A DNA stretch of 64,000 nucleotides, taken from the NCBI GenBank assembly GCA_026168455.1, contig CM047426.1, positions 72,567,986 through 72,631,985 of the forward strand. The letters run 5' to 3'. The stretch comes from Theocolax elegans (taxonomy: Eukaryota; Arthropoda; Insecta; Hymenoptera; Cerocephalidae). A model generated the notes under the pieces. It worked only from the letters and a program-made list of their open reading frames with translations. It was not told the DNA's origin and ran no database searches. The position numbers and the translations under genes were made by a program. Positions 38,901 to 50,612 of the stretch are shown here, piece by piece (within the stretch, counting starts at the first letter, position 1; each line of letters opens with the position of its first letter).

Positions 38901-39484
38901 AGATTCGAGTACGCTATTAATTTTTTTTATTGTTTTGATTATTCCCTTTAAAATTTCTAAATCAATTAATTATTGATTATTCATTAATTGATTATTGATG
39001 AAATAAAGGATTATTAAACTGTTTACGTTTAGGCTGAATCTGTGGTTACGCAAATTAAACATGAAGTCGAAACCAGAGTAAACGCGGAACCTGCACCGCA
39101 AACAGAAATGGAACAAGAAGGTCTATACTTATGTGATCAGTGTGACAAAACCTTTTCGAAACACAGTTCTCTAGCAAGACATAAATATGAACATTCCGGT
39201 AAGTTTATCGCAAATTGAATAACAATATTATCAATGGTTGTAAGAAATGAACGAGTTATAATAAATTATAATACATTAATTAATCAACAGGACAAAGGCC
39301 GCATAAATGTCAGGAGTGCCCGAAAGCATTTAAGCACAAGCATCATCTGACGGAACACAAGCGACTGCATAGCGGCGAGAAGCCCTTCCAGTGCTCCAAG
39401 TGCCTCAAGCGCTTCTCCCACTCTGGCTCGTACAGCCAGCATATGAACCATCGTTTCTCATACTGCAAGCCTTACAGAGAATAG
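18787..39484 (+). CDS. zfh1: zfh1, ZEB-family zinc-finger homeodomain repressor
   Basis: Coding exons are 18787-18820, 32208-32509, 33931-34071, 36058-36442, 37261-37751, 37846-38247, 38386-38730, 39033-39198 and 39291-39484. All junctions are GT..AG and in phase, giving 819 residues. Order of domains: acidic CSEDE start and Gly-Lys repeat (12-45); lone C2H2 finger (71-92); N-terminal finger cluster (114-134, 145-165, C2HC 173-195); Gln/His-rich linkers; homeodomain (about 541-600, [11 protein letters not shown]); CtBP-recruiting PLDLSKK (619-625); C-terminal cluster (734-754, 762-782, 790-814). This is the zfh1/ZEB1/ZEB2 architecture: a nuclear repressor that binds CACCT pairs and, in flies, controls mesoderm, gonad, muscle-precursor and neuronal fates. 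An in-frame TGA at 18772 supports the start at 18787. Other isoforms from upstream promoters are likely. Confidence 0.95.
22706..22768. repeat. (GA)n microsatellite in zfh1 intron 1
   Basis: An interrupted GAGA run, with GGGA and CGATA interruptions, lying just upstream of a CpG-rich patch. Confidence 0.8.
31580..31602. repeat. (TA)n microsatellite
   Basis: A short uninterrupted TA run in the 3' part of zfh1 intron 1. Confidence 0.8.
32208..32509 (+). CDS. zfh1: zfh1 coding exon 2
   Basis: Acceptor GTTTCAG precedes 32208; donor GTGAGT follows 32509 (GTAGTG three bases earlier is an in-frame alternative). It encodes the acidic start [11 protein letters not shown], a Gly-Gly-Lys repeat built on a GGCGGTAAA microsatellite, and a lone C2H2 finger with C71, C74, H87 and H92. 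Reading continues open past the donor to 32896, but that part is intron. Confidence 0.93.
33332..33436. mobile_element. 105-bp MITE-like hairpin in zfh1 intron 2
   Basis: Perfect 18-bp inverted termini: TATTTAGAGAATGCGACT at 33332-33349 and its reverse complement at 33419-33436. The 69-bp interior contains GGCGCGATCGATCGCC, itself nearly palindromic. There is no coding sequence. It is flanked on the left by a TA run, a common target for small DNA elements. Confidence 0.6.
33931..34071 (+). CDS. zfh1: zfh1 coding exon 3
   Basis: Encodes residues 113-159, phase 0 at both ends: finger [17 protein letters not shown] (C114, C117, H130, H134) and the first half of the next finger (C145, C148). The sequence is almost identical to the fly zfh1 N-terminal cluster as known from the family. 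Donor AAA/GTACGT. Confidence 0.96.
34862..35789. mobile_element. 0.93-kb TIR element with subterminal repeats
   Basis: The left end (34862-34990) and right end (about 35663-35789) are imperfect inverted repeats of about 125 bp. Each arm contains three AAGGTA motifs spaced 29-30 bp apart: 34876, 34906 and 34935 on the left, and TACCTT at 35714, 35743 and 35771 on the right. The arrangement resembles transposase-binding arrays at the ends of DNA transposons. The 0.67-kb interior is AT-rich without a transposase frame, so it is non-autonomous. It lies within zfh1 intron 3. Confidence 0.6.
35919..35979. repeat. (GA)n microsatellite before zfh1 exon 4
   Basis: A GA run of about 60 bp on the coding strand, 80 bp upstream of the exon 4 acceptor. 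The purine-rich tract leaves only a short pyrimidine stretch (GTTCAATTACAG) at the splice site. Confidence 0.85.
36058..36442 (+). CDS. zfh1: zfh1 coding exon 4
   Basis: Starts with [14 protein letters not shown], completing finger 145-165, then a C2HC finger (C173, C176, H189, C195) with the zfh1-typical SHSGSYSSH and TSKKC. A Gln-rich run (CAG/CAA mixed) follows at about residues 226-252. It ends in phase 1 at GCAACAG/GTATTA. Confidence 0.95.
37261..37751 (+). CDS. zfh1: zfh1 coding exon 5
   Basis: Joins in phase 1 to give [19 protein letters not shown]. It encodes a His/Gln-rich segment, a Thr/Glu-Gly repeat (GTEGTEGG) and a PAPPPPA stretch: the long, poorly conserved linker between the N-terminal fingers and homeodomain. 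It ends in phase 0 at CAG/GTACAA. Confidence 0.92.
37846..38247 (+). CDS. zfh1: zfh1 coding exon 6
   Basis: Encodes residues 452-585, with an acidic DTDEEEQ segment and then helices 1 and 2 of the homeodomain ([20 protein letters not shown] onward). The intron after VVQ splits the homeodomain at the start of the recognition helix. Confidence 0.95.
38386..38730 (+). CDS. zfh1: zfh1 coding exon 7
   Basis: Begins with the recognition helix [15 protein letters not shown], keeping the invariant W, F and N of homeodomains. It continues to PLDLSKK (619-625), matching the PxDLS motif that recruits the co-repressor CtBP. It ends in phase 0 at GTTAAG/GTATTC. Confidence 0.95.
39033..39198 (+). CDS. zfh1: zfh1 coding exon 8
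   Basis: Contains VTQIKHEVE (a sumoylation-like IKHE) and the first C-terminal finger [19 protein letters not shown] (C734, C737, H750, H754). Ends in phase 1 at TCCG/GTAAGT. Confidence 0.95.
39291..39484 (+). CDS. zfh1: zfh1 coding exon 9, stop
   Basis: Encodes the last two fingers, [21 protein letters not shown] and [17 protein letters not shown], each quoted without its ends in full below 20 residues where possible: C762/C765/H778/H782 and C790/C793/H806/H809 or C814. Stops at TAG 39482-39484 after PYRE. The 3' UTR follows. Confidence 0.95.
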
Positions 39485-40222
39485 ACCGAGAAAAAGTCCT
39501 AATCTTCTTGCCAGTTCGAGTTAATAAAGAAGAATGAAGTTATAAAATAATGTGACATCACTCAACACAAGGAAAAGTAAACGACGAAAGAATGATTATT
39601 ATATTGTATATGCACGTTATGTAGATTTATAAAACCTAGAGGGAGATCGTAAGAAAATAAGCAACTTTTGTTAAGGAGGAAAGTTCGCTCAAAGCGTTAC
39701 TTTACTACAAAATGAAATTTTCGACTTGAATGCGAGATATATTAATGCGAGACGCGAGGTAAAATAGATAGACTAAATGAATTGAGAAAAAAAGTAAAAT
39801 GTGGTATAGATTAACCAAAAGACGTAACGGTACCAAAAAGCATAATGCAATAACCTATTATATGCATACGATATAGCATACATAATATTTTATTATTTTT
39901 ATTAACAAGATATTATATATATATATATACCATGACAATAATAAGGAAACTAATTAATGTACAAATTTGTTAGAAGAAAAAAAATACGTTCGCTCTATAA
40001 GGGTTTCAAGAAGTGGGGGCGCGAATACCTGCGCTTTTGACGATTGAAAAAGTAATGTAGTCAAAACGAGTTAGAGAGACTAGTTCATGTGCATTCTGTA
40101 TATAGAATTATATTGCGCGAGCGTTTGCAGTTAAATGAAATATTAATACTATAAACGTTCGGAGCACAGGTGGATACAAATTCTTGAGTTTTTTCGTTGG
40201 AATTTCTTGCGTTTTTTTATAT

Positions 40223-40335
40223 TATCCCAGTCAGCACAAAACGTCTTAAAGACGTTTCTAGACGTTTTTAAAACGCTTAAAACGCTTAATAACATTTTAA
40301 AAACGTCTCCGAGACGGACAGTGCTACCTGGGATA
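40223..40335. mobile_element. 113-bp MITE-like element in zfh1 3' region
   Basis: Ends are TATCCCAGTCAGCAC (40223-40237) and GTGCTACCTGGGATA (40321-40335), reverse complements except for about two positions. The interior is made of ACGTCT/AGACGT and AAAACGCTT repeats that can also pair. The compact palindromic form and non-coding content fit a MITE. Confidence 0.6.
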
Positions 40336-41855
40336 CTATGTATGTCTATTTCCTAATGGTTTTGATGTTCTTTTTTTGTATTTTAAGAACTTGTTTTATT
40401 TTCTTCGTTTCTATTTTATCGATTATGAATATTGTTTAGAAAATTTTCGTTTTTATTTGGTGTCTATTCGTTAAAGTTTTGTATAGTGGTGTTTTTCTTG
40501 AGCGTAGAATATTGAGGCTAAAAGTCGAACTAAATTTTAATTTATAGTAATCTCTCGAGTCCCTTCTTATTTCTTTTCGTTTTATGTATACCATTTTACG
40601 AATCATTTTATGTTCGACTTGTGCTCATTCCATTAGAAGGTAAACGCTCGAGATAAGCTCCAGTACGCGGTGTGAGGGACAATTTTGCGATAGAAGCCCA
40701 ATCACTGACATTGCCAAGCGTTGAAGTCACTTTGCCGAATGCATACTTATCATTTTTACTGCATTGCCTTTGGACAATAAAATTTTATAAATTTTAATAA
40801 CTTTTTTATTGCGAAATATCATTTTTATTGCATCTTATTTTTATACGAATTGTGTATGTAGTTAATACATAATAACTGATAATATAATAATAATTTTTTG
40901 TGATTTATTAGTTCATTAGTTTATTTATGCTTGTGTGTACTTATACGCAAAGACGTTATTAAGTTTTAGTTAAATTGACTAAGAGAGGCATACCAGTAAT
41001 TTTATCTTTAACATACTTTATATTCCAAATTAACGAGCCATTTTTGCGCATTCAACTACAATCATAGTTTTAATCGCCAAATTTTGCAGTCGGCAAACTG
41101 GCGAAAACACTACGAGTAAATGAAGGGCCTCGCCAAAGATGACTATAATTAACAATAACTTTTAAGTAAAGTTACGTATGTACCGGATCGAAACCGGAAT
41201 CTACAGGGCCTTGTGGATCGGTGAAAAACGCTACGCGCGACAACTCGAGTCAAGGCGCGATGTTTCCATTCCAGGTCTTTTATTGCTTGCCAAAGATAAT
41301 GCTCTGCTTTTCTCGGAATAAACATGGAAAACAAAGCACGAGTGATGATGAATAGTCGCGCTTCGACAGATGCATTTCAAAATAATATATATATATATAC
41401 ATTACATATATACGTGCGTTTACAAACGAATCGTCGTGTGTACTTATTTTGCTTTATTTTAAGCTAAGTGCGGATTAAAGCTCTCTACATTTTTTTTCTA
41501 TTTTTGCGTTACTTTTTCCATTTTTGTATATTTGGTACAAGTAGAAAAAGAAATTCATTTCAATGCACATTCCGTTACTTTTTTTTTCTTTTATTTAATC
41601 GACGACTACACGATAACGAAGGAAGAAAATTTTTAAACATCTTCGTCGCTGATTAATTTTAAATTTTTACGAGTCTGGTTTATTTTTATATACTTCCGTT
41701 TACATCTTCCGAACCGTGGTCAGTGTGTGACAATAAATAAAAATAAAATAGGGTAAAATGTTAGTGACTTATATCCTTTTTTATAAAAGCATTTGCGCTG
41801 AACGAGTTGAGAATTTATAAATCACATTCTACTAAGAGACACGGAGCATGAAAGA

Positions 41856-41940
41856 AACAAAGAGAAAGAGTCGAAGAGAAAAAGTAAATGAAAGTGAGAA
41901 AGAGAAAGAGAGGGAGAGAGAGAAAGAGAGAGAGAGAGAT
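41856..41940. repeat. GA-rich microsatellite
   Basis: Interrupted GA/GAAA run downstream of zfh1. Confidence 0.75.
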
Positions 41941-43950
41941 AACTAAACATGATGCCCGGTGAAACGCGCTTTTTTTTGTAACTCACTAAGCGAATTTCTT
42001 CATCGAAATCTTCAAGGCCCACCTTTTTTTTTAAGAATTTATAAGTATGATATTAAAATGCTTCCAAATACTACTGTATTACTGCAACGGTAAGACAGAT
42101 AGAACCTAACGATTATACGAATATTTGTATGATTTTATTAGTTCGGATGCATAATTATAGATAAGTAACAAACAAAAAAATTAATAAGAAGGAGAGAATT
42201 TACTGATGACGATAATTAATACTCGAGAATGTATTTTATAAGAGTTTATTCGTCTTTTTATTTACAAGTACCACGAGTGATAAGTGATATTGTTATTAAT
42301 ATTACGAGTACCATATACATTACGTATATATATATATAAATATAAACGAAAAAAATGCATTATTATGTATACATGGATGCCGATAATAAGAGATATAAAA
42401 GATAAAGAGATATAAATATATGAATCGAGGCATTTATCTAAGAAAACGCAAAGCCGGCAGAGTTGATTCACCGGAAGAAAATACGAAATAGGAATGGGCA
42501 TTATGTAACTGCTTCAAAAATGACTTTATCGATCATACGTTACGACATATTTTTATAAATAAAAATGAAAATGTCTTTATACCCAGTGTGGATAATTTAG
42601 ATTAAATATTTCCGGCGTATATTCGTTGAGAGGTGGGACTTATTTATTCAAATGACGATAATAATTATAATTTGTCGAATCACAAAAGTATACTGTTCGT
42701 CAGCTGTACTATAAATACAAACAGAAATACTAAAGTCTTACAGCGTTAAAAAATGACTTAACATTGACGTTTAATTTATCGGTACAATTATAAAATCTTG
42801 GTAAATTACTTGGCGGTAATAAAAATTTGTTGGCGCTACGAATTATCGATGTACGATAAAATATTCCGACGAAATTGTTTAACATAGGTGACGGGTGTAC
42901 TCTACGAATTGTAATAATCTATTACCTTGGATGTTAGTTAGCGAAGGTTTGTCAAACCAATCCGAAATTGCAGGGGAGGGAAATTAATCTCGAGAAATAA
43001 ACGAAAATGTGGAAACATGAAAATAATTGGGCGCGATCGTTTTTTGTTGAGCAGTTAAATTGTCCATTTCCGGATTGAAAGATATATATATATACACATA
43101 TATACATATGTACATATATATATATACATAACTACCGGTGACACAAAACGAATATGTGTACTTCCTTACGTAGAAGCTTCGGTTATCCGCGACAGGCATC
43201 GTGTCCATTTACTATATATATACATGAAATATATCTATACGATAAAGAAAGGGCAAAAGGGAAAAAACACGTACGAGATGACAAAAATAAGATTAAAATG
43301 AAACAATGAACAATAAGAAAAAGTAAACGGAACATACGATTGATGATGCTTATAATACTCATTTATATTAGTGTTAACACTTAAGAAATATATTTTTATA
43401 TATAATTATAGCGTAATATTTACGTTAAAAAGATAAACTAACGAATAGAGGATTTACGCGTTTGCGCGTTCAAACAACGTGCAACCTCCGATATATACTT
43501 ACTTATATATATATATATAAATACATATTACGTATATACATATATACCTATACACATACATACATACATATATAAGTGTGTGTGTGTGTCTGTGTGTGTG
43601 TGTATATACATATGTATATGAATATACTAAACATACGTACATGCATACATTACATATACATGAAAAAGAAAGAAAGCAAAAACCATCCTTCCCAAGACCC
43701 TGCCTCCCGAACAGAAACGCAGAGCCTCGAGCCCCTACCCCTTGAAGCTGCAAGCGCAAAACGATATACACTTTCTCCTCTCCTCTTGCATTCGGGTATA
43801 CGAATTATTGTAATCGAGCGATTGTGCGAAAACGTGTAGACACGGCAACATCATGACACACCGACACTCTATTGTTATGCACACCTATGCACTTGGAAAT
43901 TATTTGTATTTTTTTCATTAAAACGTCATTACTGTCTCATTTTATTTTGT

Positions 43951-43976
43951 TTTTATTATTATTATCATTATTACTA

Positions 43977-44007
<31 letters not shown>

Positions 44008-44075
44008 TATTATTATTATTGTCATTATTACTATTATTAATATTATTATTACTATTATTAACATTATCACTACTT
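43951..44075. repeat. (ATT)n trinucleotide array
   Basis: About 40 units of TTA/ATT with scattered CAT and ACT variants. A Leu-rich open frame across it is an artefact of the repeat. Confidence 0.9.
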
Positions 44076-45720
44076 TTGTTTCGCAAAGGTTCAAGTACCC
44101 AAAGAGAGATCTAGGAAGCCGCAGACATTTAAATGTTTCTACTCTTATTTATTTTGTACAATTTTTCTACGTCAGTGGTGTTTACGCTCTTTATTTATAT
44201 AAGTTTTATTATATAAAGATAATTAATAGAAAGCGACAAAGAGAAGACAAGACACGTTACTCGATTGTTGTACAAAGTTAACTATAGTTGTATCGTTTCC
44301 GAGGCTCAATCAAAGTGTAATTCCAAGCATTTCCATGGTCGAACGAAGACGTAGAGGTAGCACCATCTCGCACTGATTCAAAGTTTGCAATACGTGTAAT
44401 AATACGTTGGTATAGTTGCACCCGTGGGTGGTAACGTCGAACTCTCGTTCTCTCGTTGAAATATCGAACGAGCAAACGGAAAATAAATAATCCGAGCGAA
44501 CGAACTATTTGCACCCGAGTACTTAAGTCACGAACAAAATGTATAACCTGCAGGGATCTATCGAAGCCAACTCGGTTAGTAATCTCGGAATATTATTTCA
44601 TTAAACGACGAGCGTCTCAGCAATAAACTACACCCGGATATTTCGAAACCCACGAATTTTCCATTGATCTTTTTGTTATCAAACGCATACACTAAGTAAA
44701 TAGTAAAGTCTCCCGAAAATCGTGCCGAAAATAAAAGTCTAAAATAATTCGGGCTCGTCGAACGCAACCGCGTTATTTAACTTATTACTATATGTTCGTT
44801 CCCCGAATCTTAACGTAATACGGCTCTCTTTCTCTTGGTTGAAACGTATACTATATACCTTACCCTACTCTCACTCGACGAGTATCTCTTTCCGATTAAC
44901 TATATCTATACTATAGAGAATACCTTTAGATAATCGTAGCGGTCTAAGGCAAGCTTTCGTCGTCGCGTAACTCAACATCCGCATAAGCTTCGAACCGAGT
45001 TTCCCCGTAGAATTTCACACTCTTCGACGATTTAAACGATATATTATAAACTTTTTGGAGTATCGAATTGAGCAACGAGTCACTCGATTTAATTTCCATT
45101 TAATTTTTCCATTAAGTTTTTGAAACTTTGATTGATACTACGATACTTGTACCTACAAATAAATACTATACAATACGAAAAGGAAAAAGCTTCGTAGGAT
45201 GCTCCGGTAGGCTTGCAAACGAGAGCTTTTCGCGCGCTTCGCTTGAAACTTCCCTCTTCCTTACACCCTCTATATATACGTAGCGACGCAACTCTCGAAG
45301 ACGAGCGAGCGTATTCATACTTACCGCGTGACAATAAATAATCAAACTCTGCTACACTGATCCACTCACACGACACATACAAATCAAACGGAGAGAGAGA
45401 GAGAGAAGAGAGAGAGAGGGAAAGAAAGGCGTCGATATGTAGCTTAAGATAATAATGAGGATAATAACCTAAGCAACTCTTCGTGATTTCTATTACACTG
45501 AAAAATAATAATAAAATAAACAAAACTGCGACATTGTTACACACGATTGTTGATGCAACGATTTAAATAAAGCGCCATACGATGCCTTCCGTGAACGACC
45601 GAGCTTGGCTCTGATTGCCAAAAATGTGTCATTTTGAAAGACGAACGTGGGACGATAATATATTATTAAGTATATAGACGACCTTTTCTTCTCCGTTGTT
45701 GCTTTTTTTTCTTACCCCTT

Positions 45721-45770
45721 GCCCCCTTCTTCCTCCCCCCCCCCCCTCCCACCACCCCTCTACACCCCAT
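45721..45770. repeat. C-rich tract
   Basis: A polypyrimidine tract with a run of about 12 C residues near 45736-45747, of the kind prone to sequencing error. Confidence 0.8.
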
Positions 45771-46660
45771 GTATTTTAATTTTCTCTCCATTCCTCGAGG
45801 GACCCTCATCACTTTGATCGCATTCGCTTCGATATATACGTGTATATTTCACCGTACAAATCTAATACCCGATTATACATTTACCGATATTTTCTACAAT
45901 GTTTACACACAAAAGGAAACTAAAATGAAAAAGGAAAACGCCAGGTGATTTTTGACAATAAAACGAAATAAAGAGGTAACTCTATATATAATGTATGTAT
46001 ACGTACATACAATATTATGTATAACGTCATTGACAATACCATTTGAAAAACCTGTAAAACACCATAGTGCACATTTTTTAATTGTACCATCGTATTATCT
46101 ATTATACGTAAATTTTAAGTACCTATTATGTAATCGGTATGTATAGCTCTAGTTTGTATACGTATCAGCTCTCATGCTTAATATTGTCTAACGCATAGCG
46201 GGGAGAACCGAAGAGAGAAACGATAAATCCAATGGAAAATGTATACGCGCGCGATTCGCTGCACCTTACGTGCATCGTATGTCCGATAACGCGCATTAAT
46301 AATTCACCTTTTCTTTCTTTTATTTTTGTCTTAACCGTGCATAAGGAAAAGTACATGTATTGTTTCATTGGCTTTTCGTATTTCAGTGGAGTTTCTCTTT
46401 TGCAGATATATTTGACCGAACGACAGGCAATTGATACACAATATAACAATTGAACGCTCATCGTAAAAAAATAAAATATTTGAAAAATGTGAAATTTTTA
46501 CTTGCGATATTCACTATTTTTATATAAAATCGTATTAGTACTCGAATAGCCAGACGTGTACAATATTTTATTTAGTAGCTTAGGAACGCGTTTTTGCTGG
46601 ATTATTTCTTGCGGTGTACAAAATGAAAAATGTCATCAAAGTGGCGAGGATTTAGCGGAT

Positions 46661-46962
46661 AAAAAAAAATATATATATATATACATATAAATACATAAAT
46701 AAATGAATAAATGAATAAATGAACGATAAGGGAAATAAATCGAAAAACCGATGGTTTGCACCGTCGAGCTTTTTCATGACTATACAAACTAAGTACAGTA
46801 AATTAAAAGAAAAAAACGATTATAAAGATATTGTGTACATACGACTTGGACAACGCAGACAATAAATTGCCGTTTCTCGATAGAATGTAGAGCGTTTGCA
46901 CATCTACGCGCGGGGTATGCACCCACGTGTGTACTCCCGTATACGTGTGTACACGCACACAC

Positions 46963-46995
<33 letters not shown>

Positions 46996-47097
46996 CATAT
47001 ATATATATATATACAGATATTATTAAATAATATTATACCCGTAGACGCATAAATATATAAATTTACAAAATTGGTATATAAATAAACAAATTAATCT

Positions 47098-47128
<31 letters not shown>

Positions 47129-47134
47129 AACACC

Positions 47135-47165
<31 letters not shown>

Positions 47166-48465
47166 GTATATATATTTAGTCACTCGATTCTCTTTGTCCC
47201 TCCGCATACATATACGTGTGTGTGTGTGTGTGTATGTGTGTGTCTATATATATATATATATGTACATGTATATGTATACATGTACGGAGATGGGAAAGAC
47301 AAAGAGAGCCGAGAAAGCTGACGCAACGGTGAATTGTAATGCAATACGTACTCAAGGATAAAGCGAGAACTGATATGTAAAAGATTATACCTACAATGTA
47401 CATGAGAAAAAAGGACGAACTTTTAAACCCGACTATTAGAGGATACATATATAGAGTCAGCCAGAAGCACCGGATAAAGGAGAAAACATTTCTTTAGCGA
47501 AACTGTACGGCTTGTTGCACCGAGGACAAATATATATTGGTAGTTTATTTTTTTATTTAAAATTTAAGGTGTCAAGAAGTCGAACGTTGTAGGCCTGGTA
47601 TCGAATAAGAAAAAACAAAGATAAATGCTCCAAATATATGATATATTACATATAATATATATATACACACATTGCCCATGTCCGTCCTTTTTTCTCGAGG
47701 CGCTTTTTGACGCGGCCGCAACACTCGCGTTTGTTTATATACCGGAGCGATCACGCCACCGAGTAAGCAGCACGTACGGAAGGCCGATATTCGAATAAAC
47801 TATAAGATTTAAGAGGGAGAAAGATTAAAATAAACGAGACGAGGAAAAAAAATAATAATTATGTATTGTGACAAAGTTCCATCCATAAATAAATGAAATA
47901 TTATACAGTTAGGGCCGACTTTTCCGCCAGTTCGTGCCTTTTTTTCCGCCAGTAAGAGCTTGTGCACGCGCGCGCGCAATTTTTCGAGTTTTCAAACTAA
48001 AGATCGATATATTCTAAATATTGTTTCTTCGATTCTATGTACTTTGTATTTCGGAATTACATCGATTATTTTCCATTTTTTCTGTACAATAATATCCAAT
48101 TGAAGAATATAATAATAAAATACGAAATTCTCTTGACCTTTTTATTTACCGAATCATATTCTAACTATACTTATATTTACTGCAAGCATATGCACCCCTC
48201 ATTTCGAGCATGTTCAAAATGTATCAACTAATTCCCGTTTTAAATTTCCCGCCAAAAAGTGTCATTTCTCAGTCGGTAATATTTTGGCGTGGAGTCGCAG
48301 AATTCTCACCAGTAGTGCAAAACTGAATTTGAACTGAATCAACAAGTGGCGCGTATGTAAATATATTGAATCATTTGATGATACTTGAAACTAAAACAAA
48401 TGGTAGTAACTTATACAATAATAAAAAAATAATATTATAATATAATATAATATAAAATAAATAAT
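46661..48465. repeat. 1.8-kb tandem duplication, copy 1
   Basis: Starts in an A-run followed by TA repeats and runs to 48465, where the same order of sequence restarts with an offset of about 1799 bp. It contains TA arrays (46962-47014, 47102-47127, 47150-47172), TG runs (47216-47242), two TTTCCGCCAGT motifs near 47930 and an AT-rich end. No gene is recognised. Confidence 0.9.
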
Positions 48466-48892
48466 AAAAAAATATATATATATACATATAAATACATAAT
48501 AATGAATAAATGAATAAATGAACGATAAGGGAAATAAATCGAAAAACCGATGGTTTGCACCGTCGAGCTTTTTCATGACTATACAAACTAAGTACAGTAA
48601 ATTAAAAGAAAAAAACGATTATAAAGATATTGTGTACATACGACTTGGACAACGCAGACAATAAATTGCCGTTTCTCGATAGAATGTAGAGCGTTTGCAC
48701 ATCTACGCGCGGGGTATACACCCACGTGTGTACTCCCGTATACGTGTGTACACGCACACACCTATATATATATATATATATATATATACATACATATATA
48801 TATATATACAGATATTATTAAATAATATTATACCCGTAGACGCATAAATATATAAATTTACAAAATTGGTATATAAATAAACAAATTAATCT

Positions 48893-48923
<31 letters not shown>

Positions 48924-50268
48924 AACACCCACACACACACACATATATATATATATATGTATATATATTTAGTCACTCGATTCTCTTTGTCCCTCCGCAT
49001 ACATATACGTGTGTGTGTGTGTATGTGTGTGTCTATATATATATATATATATGTACATGTATATGTATACATGTACGGAGATGGGAAAGACAAAGAGAGC
49101 CGAGAAAGCTGACGCAACGGTGAATTGTAATGCAATACGTACTCAAGGATAAAGCGAGAACTGATATGTAAAAGATTATACCTACAATGTACATGAGAAA
49201 AAGGACGAACTTTTAAACCCGACTATTAGAGGATACATATATAGAGTCAGCCAGAAGCACCGGATAAAGGAGAAAACATTTCTTTAGCGAAACTGTACGG
49301 CTTGTTGCACCGAGGACAAATATATATTGGTAGTTTATTTTTTTATTTAAAATTTAAGGTGTCAAGAAGTCGAACGTTGTAGGCCTGGTATCGAATAAGA
49401 AAAAACAAAGAAAAATGCTCCAAATATATGATATATTACATATAATATATATATACACACATTGCCCATGTCCGTCCTTTTTTCTCGAGGCGCTTTTTGA
49501 CGCGGCCGCAACACTCGCGTTTGTTATATACCGGAGCGATCACGCCACCGAGTAAGCAGCACGTACGGAAGGCCGATATTCGAATAAACTATAAGATTTA
49601 AGAGGGAGAAAGATTAAAATAAAACGAGACGAGGAAAAAAATAAATAATTATGTATTGTGACAAAGTTCCATCCATAAATAAATGAAATATTATACAGTT
49701 AGGCCGACTTTTCCGCCAGTTCGTGCCTTTTTTTCCGCCAGTAAGAGCTTGTGCACGCGCGCGCGCAATTTTTCGAGTTTTCAAACTAAAGATCGATATA
49801 TTCTAAATATTGTTTCTTCGATTCTATGTACTTTGTATTTCGGAATTACATCGATTATTTTCCATTTTTTCTGTACAATAATATCCAATTGAAGAATATA
49901 ATAATAAAATACGAAATTCTCTTGACCTTTTTATTTACCGAATCATATTCTAACTATACTTATATTTACTGCAAGCATATGCACCCCTCATTTCGAGCAT
50001 GTTCAAAATGTATCAACTAATTCCCGTTTTAAATTTCCCGCCAAAAAGTGTCATTTCTCAGTCGGTAATATTTTGGCGTGGAGTCGCAGAATTCTCACCA
50101 GTAGTGCAAAACTGAATTTGAACTGAATCAACAAGTGGCGCGTATGTAAATATATTGAATCATTTGATGATACTTGAAACTAAAACAAATGGTAGTAACT
50201 TATACAATAATAAAAAAAATAATATTATAATATAATATAATATAAAATAAATAATAAAAAAATATATA
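48466..50268. repeat. 1.8-kb tandem duplication, copy 2
   Basis: Second copy, joined directly to the first. Differences are mostly one-base homopolymer changes (GTTAGGGCC against GTTAGGCC; GTTTGTTTATA against GTTTGTTATA), TA-array length, and a few substitutions such as GGGTATGCACCC against GGGTATACACCC. It ends 345 bp downstream of the NAXE stop codon. Confidence 0.9.
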
Positions 50269-50612
50269 CTTTGAGTCACGTATATTAAATGTGTTTTTGA
50301 TCAATTTCCTTTAGAATTATTGTTACTATATTAAAAAAACCAGTTTATGCGTACTAAAAATTTGTTCAATTTTCGATGCAACAAAATCACTCAAATAATT
50401 ATATAATATTTATTTTCATCGTGATTCATTTTACAATAAATGTAATACAAAATATAAAAATTTTAAACTTGTACGTAACAAATTTTAGCTTAAGATATCT
50501 TTGATAACAGTATGGTTTATATGTACAAATTTGAAAAATACAAATACATACTTATTTACAATTTGTATGCATTTTATACAAATAAAAGTATTTTAAATTT
50601 TTGTTAAAACTA
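50269..50612. other. NAXE 3' flank
   Basis: AT-rich DNA between the 1.8-kb duplication and the NAXE stop. TTTATT at about 50408 would read AATAAA on the NAXE strand and is a candidate polyadenylation signal. Confidence 0.4.

Larger units (their letters stand above)
39485..46660 (+). other. zfh1 3' flank and repeat-rich intergenic DNA
   Basis: The zfh1 3' UTR starts here; AATAAA-like hexamers are frequent (first at 39523), so its end cannot be fixed by eye. No other gene is recognised up to 46660: the open frames are short, AT-rich or built on microsatellites. Reading the first 0.8 kb I saw no CAGTATTA, the miR-8/miR-200 seed match that regulates ZEB genes in other animals. The stretch holds the small inverted-repeat element at 40223, a GA run at 41856-41940, the ATT array at 43951 and a C-rich tract at 45721-45770. 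Confidence 0.5.
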
